A DNA stretch of 52,307 bases, taken from the NCBI GenBank assembly GCA_034431435.1, contig DAOUDG010000077.1, positions 1 to 52,307 of the forward strand, given 5' to 3'. Of this stretch, positions 1 through 6,431 are shown piece by piece. A program made the position numbers and the translations under genes. Each line of letters opens with the position of its first letter. Within the stretch, counting starts at the first letter, position 1. The DNA is from JAHCIE01 sp034431435. GTDB lineage: Bacteria > Chloroflexota > Anaerolineae > Epilineales > JAHCIE01. The notes under the pieces were generated by a model that worked only from the letters and a program-made list of their open reading frames with translations, was not told the origin of the DNA and searched no databases.

Positions 1-466
1 TGTTGGGCAGGCTCTCCAGCAGGCGGTCATCCACAGCCTTGATCATATCGGATGCGCCCTCCGGCTCCAGGATGAGGGTGGGGGTCGCCAGGCCTGCCAG
101 CCGCTGCCACGGCAGGGCGCGCTCCACACTCGCGACGCCCTCGGCCGGTGCGATGAGACTCAGCGAGCGCACGCGGTCAGGGGCGGCGGCGGCGGCAAGG
201 AGTGCGGCCCGCGCCCCGGCCCCGTACCCCGCCACGTGCAGCCAGGGCATTTTCATCGCACGGGCGAAGTCGAGGGTGTCGTGCGCTACCTGGTCAGGGT
301 CGCCCGTCCAGGTCAGGTCGGCGACGAAGTAGTCCCACGGCATTAGTTTCGCCAGCGGCTTCCACCACTCGCTCGCCTCGGCCAGGAGAATCAGCGGCAC
401 GGGGCCGGTGTGCAGGCCATACTCGGTGTACTCCATGCTGCGGCCATCGACATTGACGCGGGGCAT
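1..466 (-). CDS. Alpha/beta-hydrolase-fold protein with degenerate catalytic site (C-terminus off window)
   Basis: The frame is read from ATG at 466, preceded by a GGAGG ribosome site, and stays open to the window edge (155 codons seen). The pattern is that of an alpha/beta hydrolase: a strand-turn element LHVAGYGAGARAALLAAAA (residues 76-94), then PDRVRSLSLIAPAEG, then TPTLILEPEG where the acid residue would sit. In active members the turn reads G-x-S-x-G. Here it is G80-Y-G82-A-G84, so the nucleophile serine is glycine, and the usual Asp after PTLIL is not obvious. It may be a non-catalytic or binding member. It follows the TIM-barrel gene by 74 nt on the same strand but is separated from it by a hairpin, so co-transcription is uncertain. 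The fold assignment is good; the function is unknown. Confidence 0.7.
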   Translation of the reverse strand, partial: MPRVNVDGRSMEYTEYGLHTGPVPLILLAEASEWWKPLAKLMPWDYFVADLTWTGDPDQVAHDTLDFARAMKMPWLHVAGYGAGARAALLAAAAAPDRVRSLSLIAPAEGVASVERALPWQRLAGLATPTLILEPEGASDMIKAVDDRLLESLPN

Positions 467-490
467 ACAGCCTCCAAAGGGAAGAGATTG

Positions 491-541
491 GAGAGTAGGG
501 ATTGGAGATTAGGGAATGGGGAGCGCCCAATCTCTACTCTC
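491..541 (-). terminator. Inverted repeat / possible terminator overlapping a stop codon
   Basis: Arms 491-505 and 527-541 pair over 15 bp with one mismatch, around a 21-nt loop. The outer arm overlaps the TAG stop of the upstream minus-strand gene. The interval also holds direct copies of GATTGGAGA (486-494, 500-508). There is no strong U-tract, so termination is only possible; it may be a dispersed intergenic repeat. Confidence 0.35.
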
Positions 542-1329
542 TAGGCCCTGATCCCTTCTAAATAGTGACGCTGTCTGACAAAGGATTCGCCACTCGTCTG
601 CGGCGCTTCGAGCATTAGCGGGCCGCCATAGCCTGTGGCGCGGAGCGCGCTCAGTAGCGCGTGCCAGTCCAGGTCGCCCTCGCTGACTGGCAGGTGGCGG
701 TGACCGGGGGCATAGTCGCTGACGTGGACGTTGGTCAGGCCGTCCCCCATCGCCGCTACGATCGCGAGGGGATCAGCCTGGGCTTCGGCTGCCTGGAAGG
801 GGTCGAAGGTGAAACCGACCGGCGTGCCCGCCTGACGGAGACGCATGACCTCCGCCGGGCCGCGCATCCAGCACCAACTCACATTTTCGAGGGACAATAC
901 GACGCCATCGGCGGCGGCGCATTCGCCCAGCGCTGCGGCTGTATCGAGGAAGGCCTCGATGGTGACGCCGGCCTTGACCTCGGCCTGGGTGAGGCCGTGC
1001 CAGTCGATGCACAGCGCGTCCAGGCTGGCGGCCATATGAACCGCCTCGGCAAACAGGGCCGCCGCCTCGTCGCGGCGGCGGCGGTAGTCCGACCAGAAAT
1101 GGTAGTGGCGCGTATCGATGTGCAGGGCGTGAACCGTCAATCCCAGGTCGTAGGTGCGTTGCTGAAGCTCGGCCAGGAACAGGGGGTGATATTCCCCCAC
1201 CGTCTGTAAGTACAACTCGATCACGCCAAACCCCAGGTCGGCTGCGACAGCCGGCGCATCCTCGGTCATCACGTGGGGATAGAGGGCCGCCGAGGATAGT
1301 CCTACGACCAGCGGACGTGACTCGCTCAT
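541..1329 (-). CDS. Xylose-isomerase-like TIM-barrel protein (sugar phosphate isomerase/epimerase family)
   Basis: 262 aa. The family comprises metal-dependent TIM barrels such as sugar isomerases, epimerases and endonuclease IV. The metal-site pattern is visible at strand ends: E148 in LSLENVS, D176 in FTFDPFQ, H202 in NVHVSDY and E241 in MLEAPQ, with extra histidines at 210 and 212. The N-terminal strand VVGLSSAALYPH and the GFGVIELY strand fit the family. The start ATG overlaps the TGA of the upstream methyltransferase (ATGA), so the two are probably translationally coupled. The substrate cannot be told from sequence: it could be a sugar, an inositol derivative or a hydroxypyruvate-type substrate. 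I am confident of the fold and cautious about the reaction. Confidence 0.8.
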   Translation of the reverse strand: MSESRPLVVGLSSAALYPHVMTEDAPAVAADLGFGVIELYLQTVGEYHPLFLAELQQRTYDLGLTVHALHIDTRHYHFWSDYRRRRDEAAALFAEAVHMAASLDALCIDWHGLTQAEVKAGVTIEAFLDTAAALGECAAADGVVLSLENVSWCWMRGPAEVMRLRQAGTPVGFTFDPFQAAEAQADPLAIVAAMGDGLTNVHVSDYAPGHRHLPVSEGDLDWHALLSALRATGYGGPLMLEAPQTSGESFVRQRHYLEGIRA

Positions 1330-2102
1330 GGCGCGGCGATCCGGCCACTGGCGCGGGCCATGCAGAATACCCGCGTCGGCTCGCTGTCGTCCTCATCCAG
1401 CGTTTCGGCGATCTCCCAGTCGGTGAACCATGTCAGGTCGGTGAAGCCAGCCGCTTCCGCCCAGCGCTGTACCCGTTCCGGCGTGTAGCCGCGCTGGTGG
1501 TGGGTCTCGCGCACGCGTTGGTAGGTTCCATCGGGGCGACGAACGAAGGCGGTGACGGTCAGCGTGCCGACTTCACGCGCCCGGTTGTAATCGTTCTCGT
1601 GGGCCTCGAAGACCTCGTCGCTGTTCTGCAAGATGTACGCCTGGTCGGCATAGTATGTCGCCACCGCGTAGTCGGTCAGCAGGTCAAAGATGACCCAGCC
1701 ACCCGGGCGCAGGGCGCGGCGCAGGCTGGTGAGCGCCTTACGGAAGTCGGCGGCGGTCAGCATATAGTTGAGGCTATCGCCGAAGCATAGCAGGAGGTCG
1801 AAGGCCGCTGTGTAGGGCAGGCGACGCATGTCGGCCACCTCGAAATCCACGGCCAGGTCGGCGGCGGCGGCGCGCTGGCGGGCGATGTCAATCATGGCTG
1901 GGGCCAGGTCCACGCCCGTGAGGGTATAGCCGCGCCGCGCCAGGCCCATCGCCAGGTCGCCAACGCCACACGCCACGTCGAGTACATCGCGGGCGGACAC
2001 GCCGACCCGACCCAGCAGGTCGGGCAGGAAGTCGGCCAGCCGCTCGTTGTATTCGCGGTGGCCGGGCGATGCGGCGAAGACCTCGGCGTAGGACTCGTAC
2101 AT
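1326..2102 (-). CDS. Class I SAM-dependent methyltransferase
   Basis: 258 aa. The SAM-binding glycine motif is VLDVACGVGD (residues 40-49), followed by GYTLTGVDLAPAMI, whose D65 should contact the ribose. FEVADMRRLP and FDLLLCFGDSLNYM match motifs II and III, and LRRALRPGGWVIFDLL matches the late motif. The open frame extends upstream to 2258, but that extension is low-complexity and lies inside the thioredoxin gene. ATG 2102, 10 nt after the thioredoxin stop, gives the normal family N-terminus (MYESYAEVFAASPG). It is the second gene of a probable four-gene operon. The methyl acceptor is unknown; the family includes small-molecule and quinone-type methyltransferases. Confidence 0.85.
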   Translation of the reverse strand: MYESYAEVFAASPGHREYNERLADFLPDLLGRVGVSARDVLDVACGVGDLAMGLARRGYTLTGVDLAPAMIDIARQRAAAADLAVDFEVADMRRLPYTAAFDLLLCFGDSLNYMLTAADFRKALTSLRRALRPGGWVIFDLLTDYAVATYYADQAYILQNSDEVFEAHENDYNRAREVGTLTVTAFVRRPDGTYQRVRETHHQRGYTPERVQRWAEAAGFTDLTWFTDWEIAETLDEDDSEPTRVFCMARASGRIAAP

Positions 2103-2112
2103 GGCGGCCCGG

Positions 2113-3045
2113 CTAGCGGATGCGGTCCAGGTGGCGGTCGAGGAGCATCTTGCTGAGCGTACCGGTCTGCCAGCTCTGAATGACGCCCTCGGCGTCGATG
2201 AAGTAGGTGGTGGGCAGGCTGCGAACCCGGTATAAGCCCGATATCTCGCCCTTCTCATCCAGCGCGATGGTGAAGGGCAGCTTGTTCTGCTCGGCGTAGC
2301 GGCGGGCGGTGGCTGCCGATTCCTGGACGTTGACGGCCAGCACGACCAGGCCGCTGTCTTTCTGTTCCTCGTAGGTTTTGGAGAGGAGTGGCATCTCCTC
2401 GCGGCAGGGGCCGCACCAGGAGGCCCAGAAGTTGAGCACGACGGGGTGGCCGCGGAAATCGCTGAGCTTCATAGTCTGCCCGTCGAGGGTGGTGACGGTG
2501 AAGTCCGTCGCTGCCTGGCCGATGGGGCCGCTGCTCGGTCGGGCCGGGGCCGCCTCAGCGGCGGGCGCTTCCGACGGGTTGACGGACGCGGGAGGGCGCG
2601 GCGTCGCGGTGGGCGGCAGCGGCGCGGGGCCAGGGCCGAGACGGGATGGCCCCATGCCAACCGCAACGCTGACCAGACTCAGCAGCACGGCGCACATGCA
2701 GCACAGGAGTAGCAGCGCGCAGCCGCCCGCCAGCCACCACAGCCAGCCCAGCCCCATCGGCGGGCGGGAGGTGGGAGCGGCTGAGGGCGCGACATACGGG
2801 GCTACCGGGTCGGGGATGGGCGCAGCGGGCTGGACCGCATAGGGGTAGCTGGGGGCGGCCTCCACCGCCGGCGAGGCGGCGGAAGGGGGCGGCCCTGGCG
2901 GCACGACAGGCGGCGGGATAGGGCCGACCATCCAGTCCGGCGGGACTAGGGGCGACTCTTGGGAAGACCAGGTCAACTCCTCGTCCGTCGAGTCACCCGG
3001 CACAGGCTCGTGGCGTGTTGGGTCGGGGCGCTCAGGGTCGGTCAT
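2113..3045 (-). CDS. Membrane-anchored TlpA/ResA-like thioredoxin
   Basis: 310 aa. A long Pro-rich cytoplasmic N-terminus (1-95) leads to one membrane helix (about 99-130, rich in Leu/Cys) and a Pro/Ala linker. The thioredoxin domain (about 172-310) follows, with the active motif W210-C211-G-P-C214 and the cis-Pro region SLPTTYFID. GQTMKLSDFRGHPVVLNFWAS is typical of TlpA/ResA proteins, which keep exported or cytochrome cysteines reduced outside the membrane. The Pro-rich cytoplasmic tail is much longer than in most TlpA proteins. The gene is preceded by GAGAGGAG and by the promoter at 3086-3114, and heads the operon. The domain is clear; the redox partner is unknown, since no cytochrome biogenesis genes are nearby. 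Confidence 0.88.
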   Translation of the reverse strand: MTDPERPDPTRHEPVPGDSTDEELTWSSQESPLVPPDWMVGPIPPPVVPPGPPPSAASPAVEAAPSYPYAVQPAAPIPDPVAPYVAPSAAPTSRPPMGLGWLWWLAGGCALLLLCCMCAVLLSLVSVAVGMGPSRLGPGPAPLPPTATPRPPASVNPSEAPAAEAAPARPSSGPIGQAATDFTVTTLDGQTMKLSDFRGHPVVLNFWASWCGPCREEMPLLSKTYEEQKDSGLVVLAVNVQESAATARRYAEQNKLPFTIALDEKGEISGLYRVRSLPTTYFIDAEGVIQSWQTGTLSKMLLDRHLDRIR

Positions 3046-3085
3046 CCGCTGCTCCTCTCTCCCGCGCGACCTATGGCTGGGTGTG

Positions 3086-3114
3086 AGTATACGCTAAACG
3101 TGAGATGGGCGCAA
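3086..3114 (-). promoter_or_regulatory. Sigma70-like promoter for the thioredoxin operon
   Basis: On the minus strand TTGCGC (3109-3114) is separated by exactly 17 bp from TATACT (3086-3091), about 35 nt before the expected transcript start region and ATG at 3045. It is divergent from the promoter at 3167-3195, which uses the same TTGCGC box. Confidence 0.7.
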
Positions 3115-3166
3115 GACGCGGCGTAGGGCGTGGTCGGGGCGGCAGGTGTGATACGTCCCTCGACTG

Positions 3167-3195
3167 TTGCGCTTGGCAGGGGAGTATGGTATAAT
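3167..3195 (+). promoter_or_regulatory. Sigma70-like promoter for the small zinc-finger gene
   Basis: TTGCGC (3167-3172), 17 bp, TATAAT (3190-3195). The -10 is preceded by TGG, giving an extended -10 element. The transcript would start near 3202, leaving about 74 nt of leader that contains the inverted repeat at 3217-3266. Confidence 0.75.
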
Positions 3196-3216
3196 GGGCA
3201 AAACATCGCTGACAAA

Positions 3217-3266
3217 TTGTGGACAGCGCCGAGACTGACGGGATACGTGACCCGCGTTGTCCACAA
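3217..3266. repeat. Inverted repeat TTGTGGACA / TGTCCACAA in the leader of the zinc-finger gene
   Basis: TTGTGGACA (3217-3225) is the reverse complement of TGTCCACAA (3258-3266), 32 bp apart. The right copy contains TTGTCCACA, which is the DnaA-box form common in high-GC actinobacteria; the left copy matches in eight of nine bases. It lies downstream of the predicted transcription start. It could be an operator, a long-loop RNA hairpin, or a DnaA binding pair. Confidence 0.5.
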
Positions 3267-3275
3267 GGGGGAACC

Positions 3276-3452
3276 ATGCTCAAGACGGGACGGTGGGCCC
3301 GCAAGTGGGACTCTTGCCGAGAGTGCCACGCCACAACGACGCCTCACTACGCCAAGGGCTACTGCACCCGATGCTATATGCGGCTCTACAAGCGCGACCA
3401 GCGGCGCAACCAGCGCACCGTTCACAGCGTGAGCCAGGTTCGTGTCCCCTGA
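3276..3452 (+). CDS. Small four-cysteine zinc-finger protein
   Basis: 58 aa from ATG 3276, preceded by the ribosome site AAGGGGG. A longer reading from 3219 would run through the inverted repeat and is less likely. Two Cys pairs, C14-x2-C17 and C30-x2-C33, sit in SCRECHATTTPHYAKGYC followed by TRCYMRLYKR. The tail is very basic (KRDQRRNQR). The layout suits a single zinc ribbon that binds nucleic acid; similar small fingers occur in phage and high-GC bacterial proteins. It has its own strong promoter and no operon partner. No function is claimed beyond likely zinc and nucleic-acid binding. Confidence 0.65.
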   Translation: MLKTGRWARKWDSCRECHATTTPHYAKGYCTRCYMRLYKRDQRRNQRTVHSVSQVRVP

Positions 3453-3477
3453 TGGTCGTGCTGGTGGCGATGAGGGC

Positions 3478-3507
3478 TTGGTGACGGCGTAAGCGACGTG
3501 CTATAAT
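3478..3507 (+). promoter_or_regulatory. Sigma70-like promoter for pyruvate kinase
   Basis: TTGGTG (3478-3483), 18 bp, TATAAT (3502-3507). It lies 37 nt before the pyk start codon. Confidence 0.65.
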
Positions 3508-3543
3508 CTCGTGGCGACCCCAAGACCTTGTCCAGGAGGCGGT

Positions 3544-4965
3544 ATGCCCCGCACCAAGATTGTCGCCACGATCGGACCGGCTTCGGAGAGCGAGGACGTC
3601 TTGCGCGCCATGCTAATGGCTGGCATGAATGTGGCGCGCATCAACATGTCCCACGGCGAGCACGATGAGCACCGCCGCCGCATCGAACGCCTGCGTCAGA
3701 TCGCCGCTGACCTGAAGCGTCACATCGCCATCCTGGCCGATCTGCAAGGCCCCAAGCTGCGGATCGGCAGCATCGCGGGTGGGGAGGCCATTCTCTCAGA
3801 GGGACAACCCTTCACCCTGACCACTTCGGATATCGAGGGCAGCGCCGAGCGGGTCACCGCCCCCTACCCGGCTCTGGCTCACGACGCCCGACCTGGCGAC
3901 CGCATCCTGCTGGGCGATGGCAATGTCGAACTCCGCGTCGTCGCTACGACCCACGACAGCGTGGCGACGAGGGTCGTTCACGGCGGCCCGGTGCGCTCGC
4001 ACCAGGGGGTCAATCTGCTCGGCGTGACTGCCAGCCTTCAGTCACTCACCGAGCGCGACCGGCGCGATCTGGCGTATATCCTGGGTGTGGGTGTGGACTA
4101 CGTGGCGCTATCCTTTGTCCGCCACCCGCGCGATATTCAGGAATTGCGCTACGCTATGCTCCAGGCGGGGCATCGCCTGCCCATCGTTGCCAAGATCGAA
4201 AAGGTCGAGGCGTTGGAGAACATCGACGCCATCATCGCCGCCGCTGACGCCATCATGGTGGCACGGGGCGACCTCGGCATCGAGATGGAGCTAGAGCGGG
4301 TTCCTGTCGCCCAGAAGATGATTATCCGCAAGGCGCGACTGGCCGCCAAGCCTGTCATCACGGCCACCCAGATGCTCGAGTCGATGACCCATAACCCCCG
4401 CCCGACGCGCGCTGAGGCCAGCGACGTGGCCAACGCGATCCTGGACGGCACCGACGCCGTGATGCTGTCAGGCGAGACGGCCATCGGGGCATTCCCCGTG
4501 GCGTGCGTCGAGACTATGACCGATATCGCCGAGGCTACGGAGAAGACGATCGACTTCGAGGGCAATATCCACGCGGTGACCCGCGTTGGCGCCAGCTCTA
4601 TTACCGACGCCATCTCCCAGGCGACAGTGGAGGTGGCCTGGGAGCTACATGCGCGGGCCATCTTCGCCGCGACGGCGACCGGTGCGACGGCCCAGGCGGT
4701 GGCGCGCTGGCGGCCAGAAACGCCCATCATCGGCACCACCTTCGACCCGGCGATAGCCTGCCGCCTGGCCCTGGTGTGGGGGGTGCTGCCCCTGGTTGTG
4801 CCCGCCGCGCAGAGCCAGGAGGAGTTGATTCGCTCGGCCATCGTCGGTGGCCGAGCCGCGGGACGAATCCACGCCGGCGACCTGGTGGTGATGACGGGGG
4901 GGCTGCCCGTCGGCGTGCCCGGCCAGACCAACTCGCTGCGGGTGCATACCGTCGACGGGGAATGA
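3544..4965 (+). CDS. pyk: Pyruvate kinase
   Basis: 473 aa. Catalyses PEP + ADP to pyruvate + ATP, the last step of glycolysis, in the cytoplasm. ATG 3544 is chosen because AGGAGG lies 5 nt upstream; the 11 earlier codons lie immediately downstream of the predicted -10 and are not family-like. The N-terminus RTKIVATIGPASES, the loop ARINMSHGEHDEH, the active-site signature IVAKIEKVEALENID, VARGDLGIEMELERVP and the TATQMLESM region are all present. It lacks the extra C-terminal PEP-utiliser domain of some Gram-positive enzymes. At the cation site the sequence is ADLQGPKLRIG: Leu67, Gln68, Lys71 and Ile74 replace Thr, Lys, Glu and Thr of the K+-dependent enzymes. This is the pattern described for K+-independent pyruvate kinases. 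Monocistronic, with its own promoter. Confidence 0.96.
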   Translation: MPRTKIVATIGPASESEDVLRAMLMAGMNVARINMSHGEHDEHRRRIERLRQIAADLKRHIAILADLQGPKLRIGSIAGGEAILSEGQPFTLTTSDIEGSAERVTAPYPALAHDARPGDRILLGDGNVELRVVATTHDSVATRVVHGGPVRSHQGVNLLGVTASLQSLTERDRRDLAYILGVGVDYVALSFVRHPRDIQELRYAMLQAGHRLPIVAKIEKVEALENIDAIIAAADAIMVARGDLGIEMELERVPVAQKMIIRKARLAAKPVITATQMLESMTHNPRPTRAEASDVANAILDGTDAVMLSGETAIGAFPVACVETMTDIAEATEKTIDFEGNIHAVTRVGASSITDAISQATVEVAWELHARAIFAATATGATAQAVARWRPETPIIGTTFDPAIACRLALVWGVLPLVVPAAQSQEELIRSAIVGGRAAGRIHAGDLVVMTGGLPVGVPGQTNSLRVHTVDGE

Positions 4966-5012
4966 GGCATGTCGCCCCGACCACGCGTGGCGGCTGATGG
5001 GGCCAGGATAAG

Positions 5013-5037
5013 GCCCTCCCCCGTGGCGGGGGAGGGC
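5013..5037. terminator. GC-rich hairpin between convergent genes
   Basis: A perfect 10-bp stem (5013-5022 with 5028-5037) and 5-nt loop sit between the convergent ends of pyk and the zinc-ribbon membrane gene. There is no U-run on either side. It may serve both genes or be one of the CCCTCCCC-type hairpins also seen at 21076-21106. CCACGCGTGG (4981-4990) is a second palindrome nearby. Confidence 0.4.
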
Positions 5038-5074
5038 GATACTTGTGAGGGGCAGGTTGGTTATCGGCAGGCGG

Positions 5075-5620
5075 TTACGCCGTCGGCGGCGAGGAGGCGA
5101 CGCCGGCCGTCACAGGGACTGGAGCCGGTGCGGCCAGGGGTTGCGTTGGCTGGGCCGGCGCGGGCTGCGAGGCGTGGCCGCAGTAGGGGCACACGTCCCA
5201 CTCCAGCGCCAGCAGGCGACCGCATTCGACGCATGGCTTCTTGAGACCCGTGTAGCACACGGGACACAGGATGAAGTCCTTCTCGACCCGTGTGTGACAC
5301 TTGGGGCAGTTGGCGCGGTCTTCCAGGCTTTGTAGCAGCGCTTCCTCTTCCAGGGCGCGGTCATACGCCTCGGCGAGGGTATCCTTGGGCCGCATGAGCA
5401 GGTACAGCAGCAGCCCAATAACCGGGATGAGGGCCACCAGCAGCACGGCCAGGATTTGAGCGAAGATGTCGCGGGAGCGGGCGCGAATGTCGCGGAAGGT
5501 CCACACAATCATCGCTACCCAGAAGGCCGCGAACAGCGCGCCCAGGACCAGGGCCGCCACCTGCAAGAACGAGCTGATGCGCTCGAAGATTCCCTGGAAG
5601 TCGAAGTCAAACGAAGGCAT
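5075..5620 (-). CDS. Two-helix membrane protein with double zinc ribbon
   Basis: 181 aa from ATG 5620; a frame extension to 5752 is rejected because the promoter at 5660-5688 lies within it. Two membrane helices (about 20-42 and 54-76) are joined by a short loop. The stretch IVWTFRDIRARSRD to LLLYLLMRPKD resembles the N-terminal domain of cardiolipin-synthase-like (PLDc_N) membrane proteins. A charged helix follows (80-102). The cytoplasmic tail has eight cysteines in four C-x2-C pairs: 105/108, 119/122, 130/133 and 144/147, which is a double zinc ribbon. The end is Pro/Ala rich. The role is unknown; membrane-tethered zinc ribbons often act as docking or regulatory proteins. It converges on pyk and is monocistronic. 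Confidence 0.78.
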   Translation of the reverse strand: MPSFDFDFQGIFERISSFLQVAALVLGALFAAFWVAMIVWTFRDIRARSRDIFAQILAVLLVALIPVIGLLLYLLMRPKDTLAEAYDRALEEEALLQSLEDRANCPKCHTRVEKDFILCPVCYTGLKKPCVECGRLLALEWDVCPYCGHASQPAPAQPTQPLAAPAPVPVTAGVASSPPTA

Positions 5621-5659
5621 AATCCAACATCCTCTATCGGCAGGCTCACTGAAAGTGTC

Positions 5660-5688
5660 ATTATAGCCCCGCCCCACGCCTCCTGCAA
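5660..5688 (-). promoter_or_regulatory. Sigma70-like promoter for the zinc-ribbon membrane protein
   Basis: On the minus strand TTGCAG (5683-5688), 17 bp, TATAAT (5660-5665), giving a leader of about 33 nt. It is divergent from, and only 13 bp away from, the promoter at 5702-5730. Confidence 0.75.
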
Positions 5689-5701
5689 ATATCGCGCCTG
5701 C

Positions 5702-5730
5702 TTGTGCCGTCCGGTAGTCTATGCTATAAT
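5702..5730 (+). promoter_or_regulatory. Sigma70-like promoter for the bifunctional-nuclease gene
   Basis: TTGTGC (5702-5707), 17 bp, TATAAT (5725-5730); ATG follows at 5773. Confidence 0.72.
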
Positions 5731-5772
5731 CTCGCCAGGTTGCGGTCGGCACGTGTTGGAAAGGAGTTTGGG

Positions 5773-6306
5773 ATGATTGAGGTCACTGTCGATAGCATCC
5801 GTGTCAGCTTGATGAGTCAGCAGCGCATCGTCGTGCTCAAAGAGCGGGGCGGTGAGCGCCAGCTTGTCATCTGGATTGGGCACGCTGAGGCGGATGCCAT
5901 CACCCTCAAGCTCCAGGGCCACGAGGTCCCGCGCCCCATGACTCACGACCTGCTCAGGTCGGTGGTGGAGGACCTGGGCGCGACGCTGGACCACGTCTAC
6001 ATTCACGATCTGCGCGATGACACCTACTACGCTACCCTGGTGCTGGACCAGGATGGCCGCCGCATCGAGGTCGACGCTCGCCCCTCCGATTCGATTGCCC
6101 TGGCGATTCGCGCCGAGTCGCCCATCTTCGTTGCTGACAGCATTATGGACCGTGTGGGCATCTCGCCCAGCGACGAGGAGCCAACGGCGGCCGCCCCGCC
6201 CGGCGGCCCCGAAGAGGGGCAGGACCTGGGCGTCTTCCGCGACTTTCTGGAGACTCTCGACCTGGACGACCTGGGCGGCGAGGAAGACCCGCCGCGCAAG
6301 CGGTAG
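5773..6306 (+). CDS. Bifunctional nuclease family (BFN / DUF151) protein
   Basis: 177 aa. ATG 5773 has AAAGGAG upstream; the longer frame from 5704 crosses the promoter. The BFN domain (about 1-130) is recognised from MIEVTVDSIRVSLMSQQRIV, LVIWIGHAEADAITLKLQG, RPMTHDLLRSVVEDLGA and the invariant-looking ARPSDSIALAIRAESPIFV. Plant members are reported to have both DNase and RNase activity; many bacterial members are uncharacterised. The C-terminal 45 residues are acidic and Pro/Gly rich (to EEDPPRKR) and may be disordered. It is a single-gene transcript bounded by a promoter and a strong terminator. Confidence 0.88.
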   Translation: MIEVTVDSIRVSLMSQQRIVVLKERGGERQLVIWIGHAEADAITLKLQGHEVPRPMTHDLLRSVVEDLGATLDHVYIHDLRDDTYYATLVLDQDGRRIEVDARPSDSIALAIRAESPIFVADSIMDRVGISPSDEEPTAAAPPGGPEEGQDLGVFRDFLETLDLDDLGGEEDPPRKR

Positions 6307-6333
6307 ATGGCCGAGGTTCTCTGTGGACGCATG

Positions 6334-6369
6334 GCCGGCGGCGCCCTCGCCGCCGGCTGTTTTGTTTGA
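6334..6369 (+). terminator. Rho-independent terminator after the BFN gene
   Basis: A perfect 10-bp stem (6334-6343 with 6348-6357), CCCT loop, then a T-rich tail (TGTTTTGTTT). The tail runs directly into the -35 box of the dnaB promoter, so one transcription unit ends exactly where the next begins. Confidence 0.9.
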
Positions 6370-6398
6370 TTGACTCCCCTCGCGCCTTGCCTTATAAT
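6370..6398 (+). promoter_or_regulatory. Sigma70-like promoter for the dnaB operon
   Basis: TTGACT (6370-6375), 17 bp, TATAAT (6393-6398). It lies inside the longest reading frame starting at 6366, which rules that start out. Confidence 0.85.
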
Positions 6399-6431
6399 GG
6401 AACAAGAGTTCTGGTCTCCGACCAGGGACGG

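Noticed and set aside
3217..3266. Replication origin at the DnaA-box-like pair
   Set aside because: Only two boxes, no AT-rich unwinding region, and no dnaA, dnaN or gyrase genes nearby.
6366..6431. Longer start for DnaB
   Set aside because: The frame contains the TTGACT-17-TATAAT promoter, so these codons would not be transcribed.
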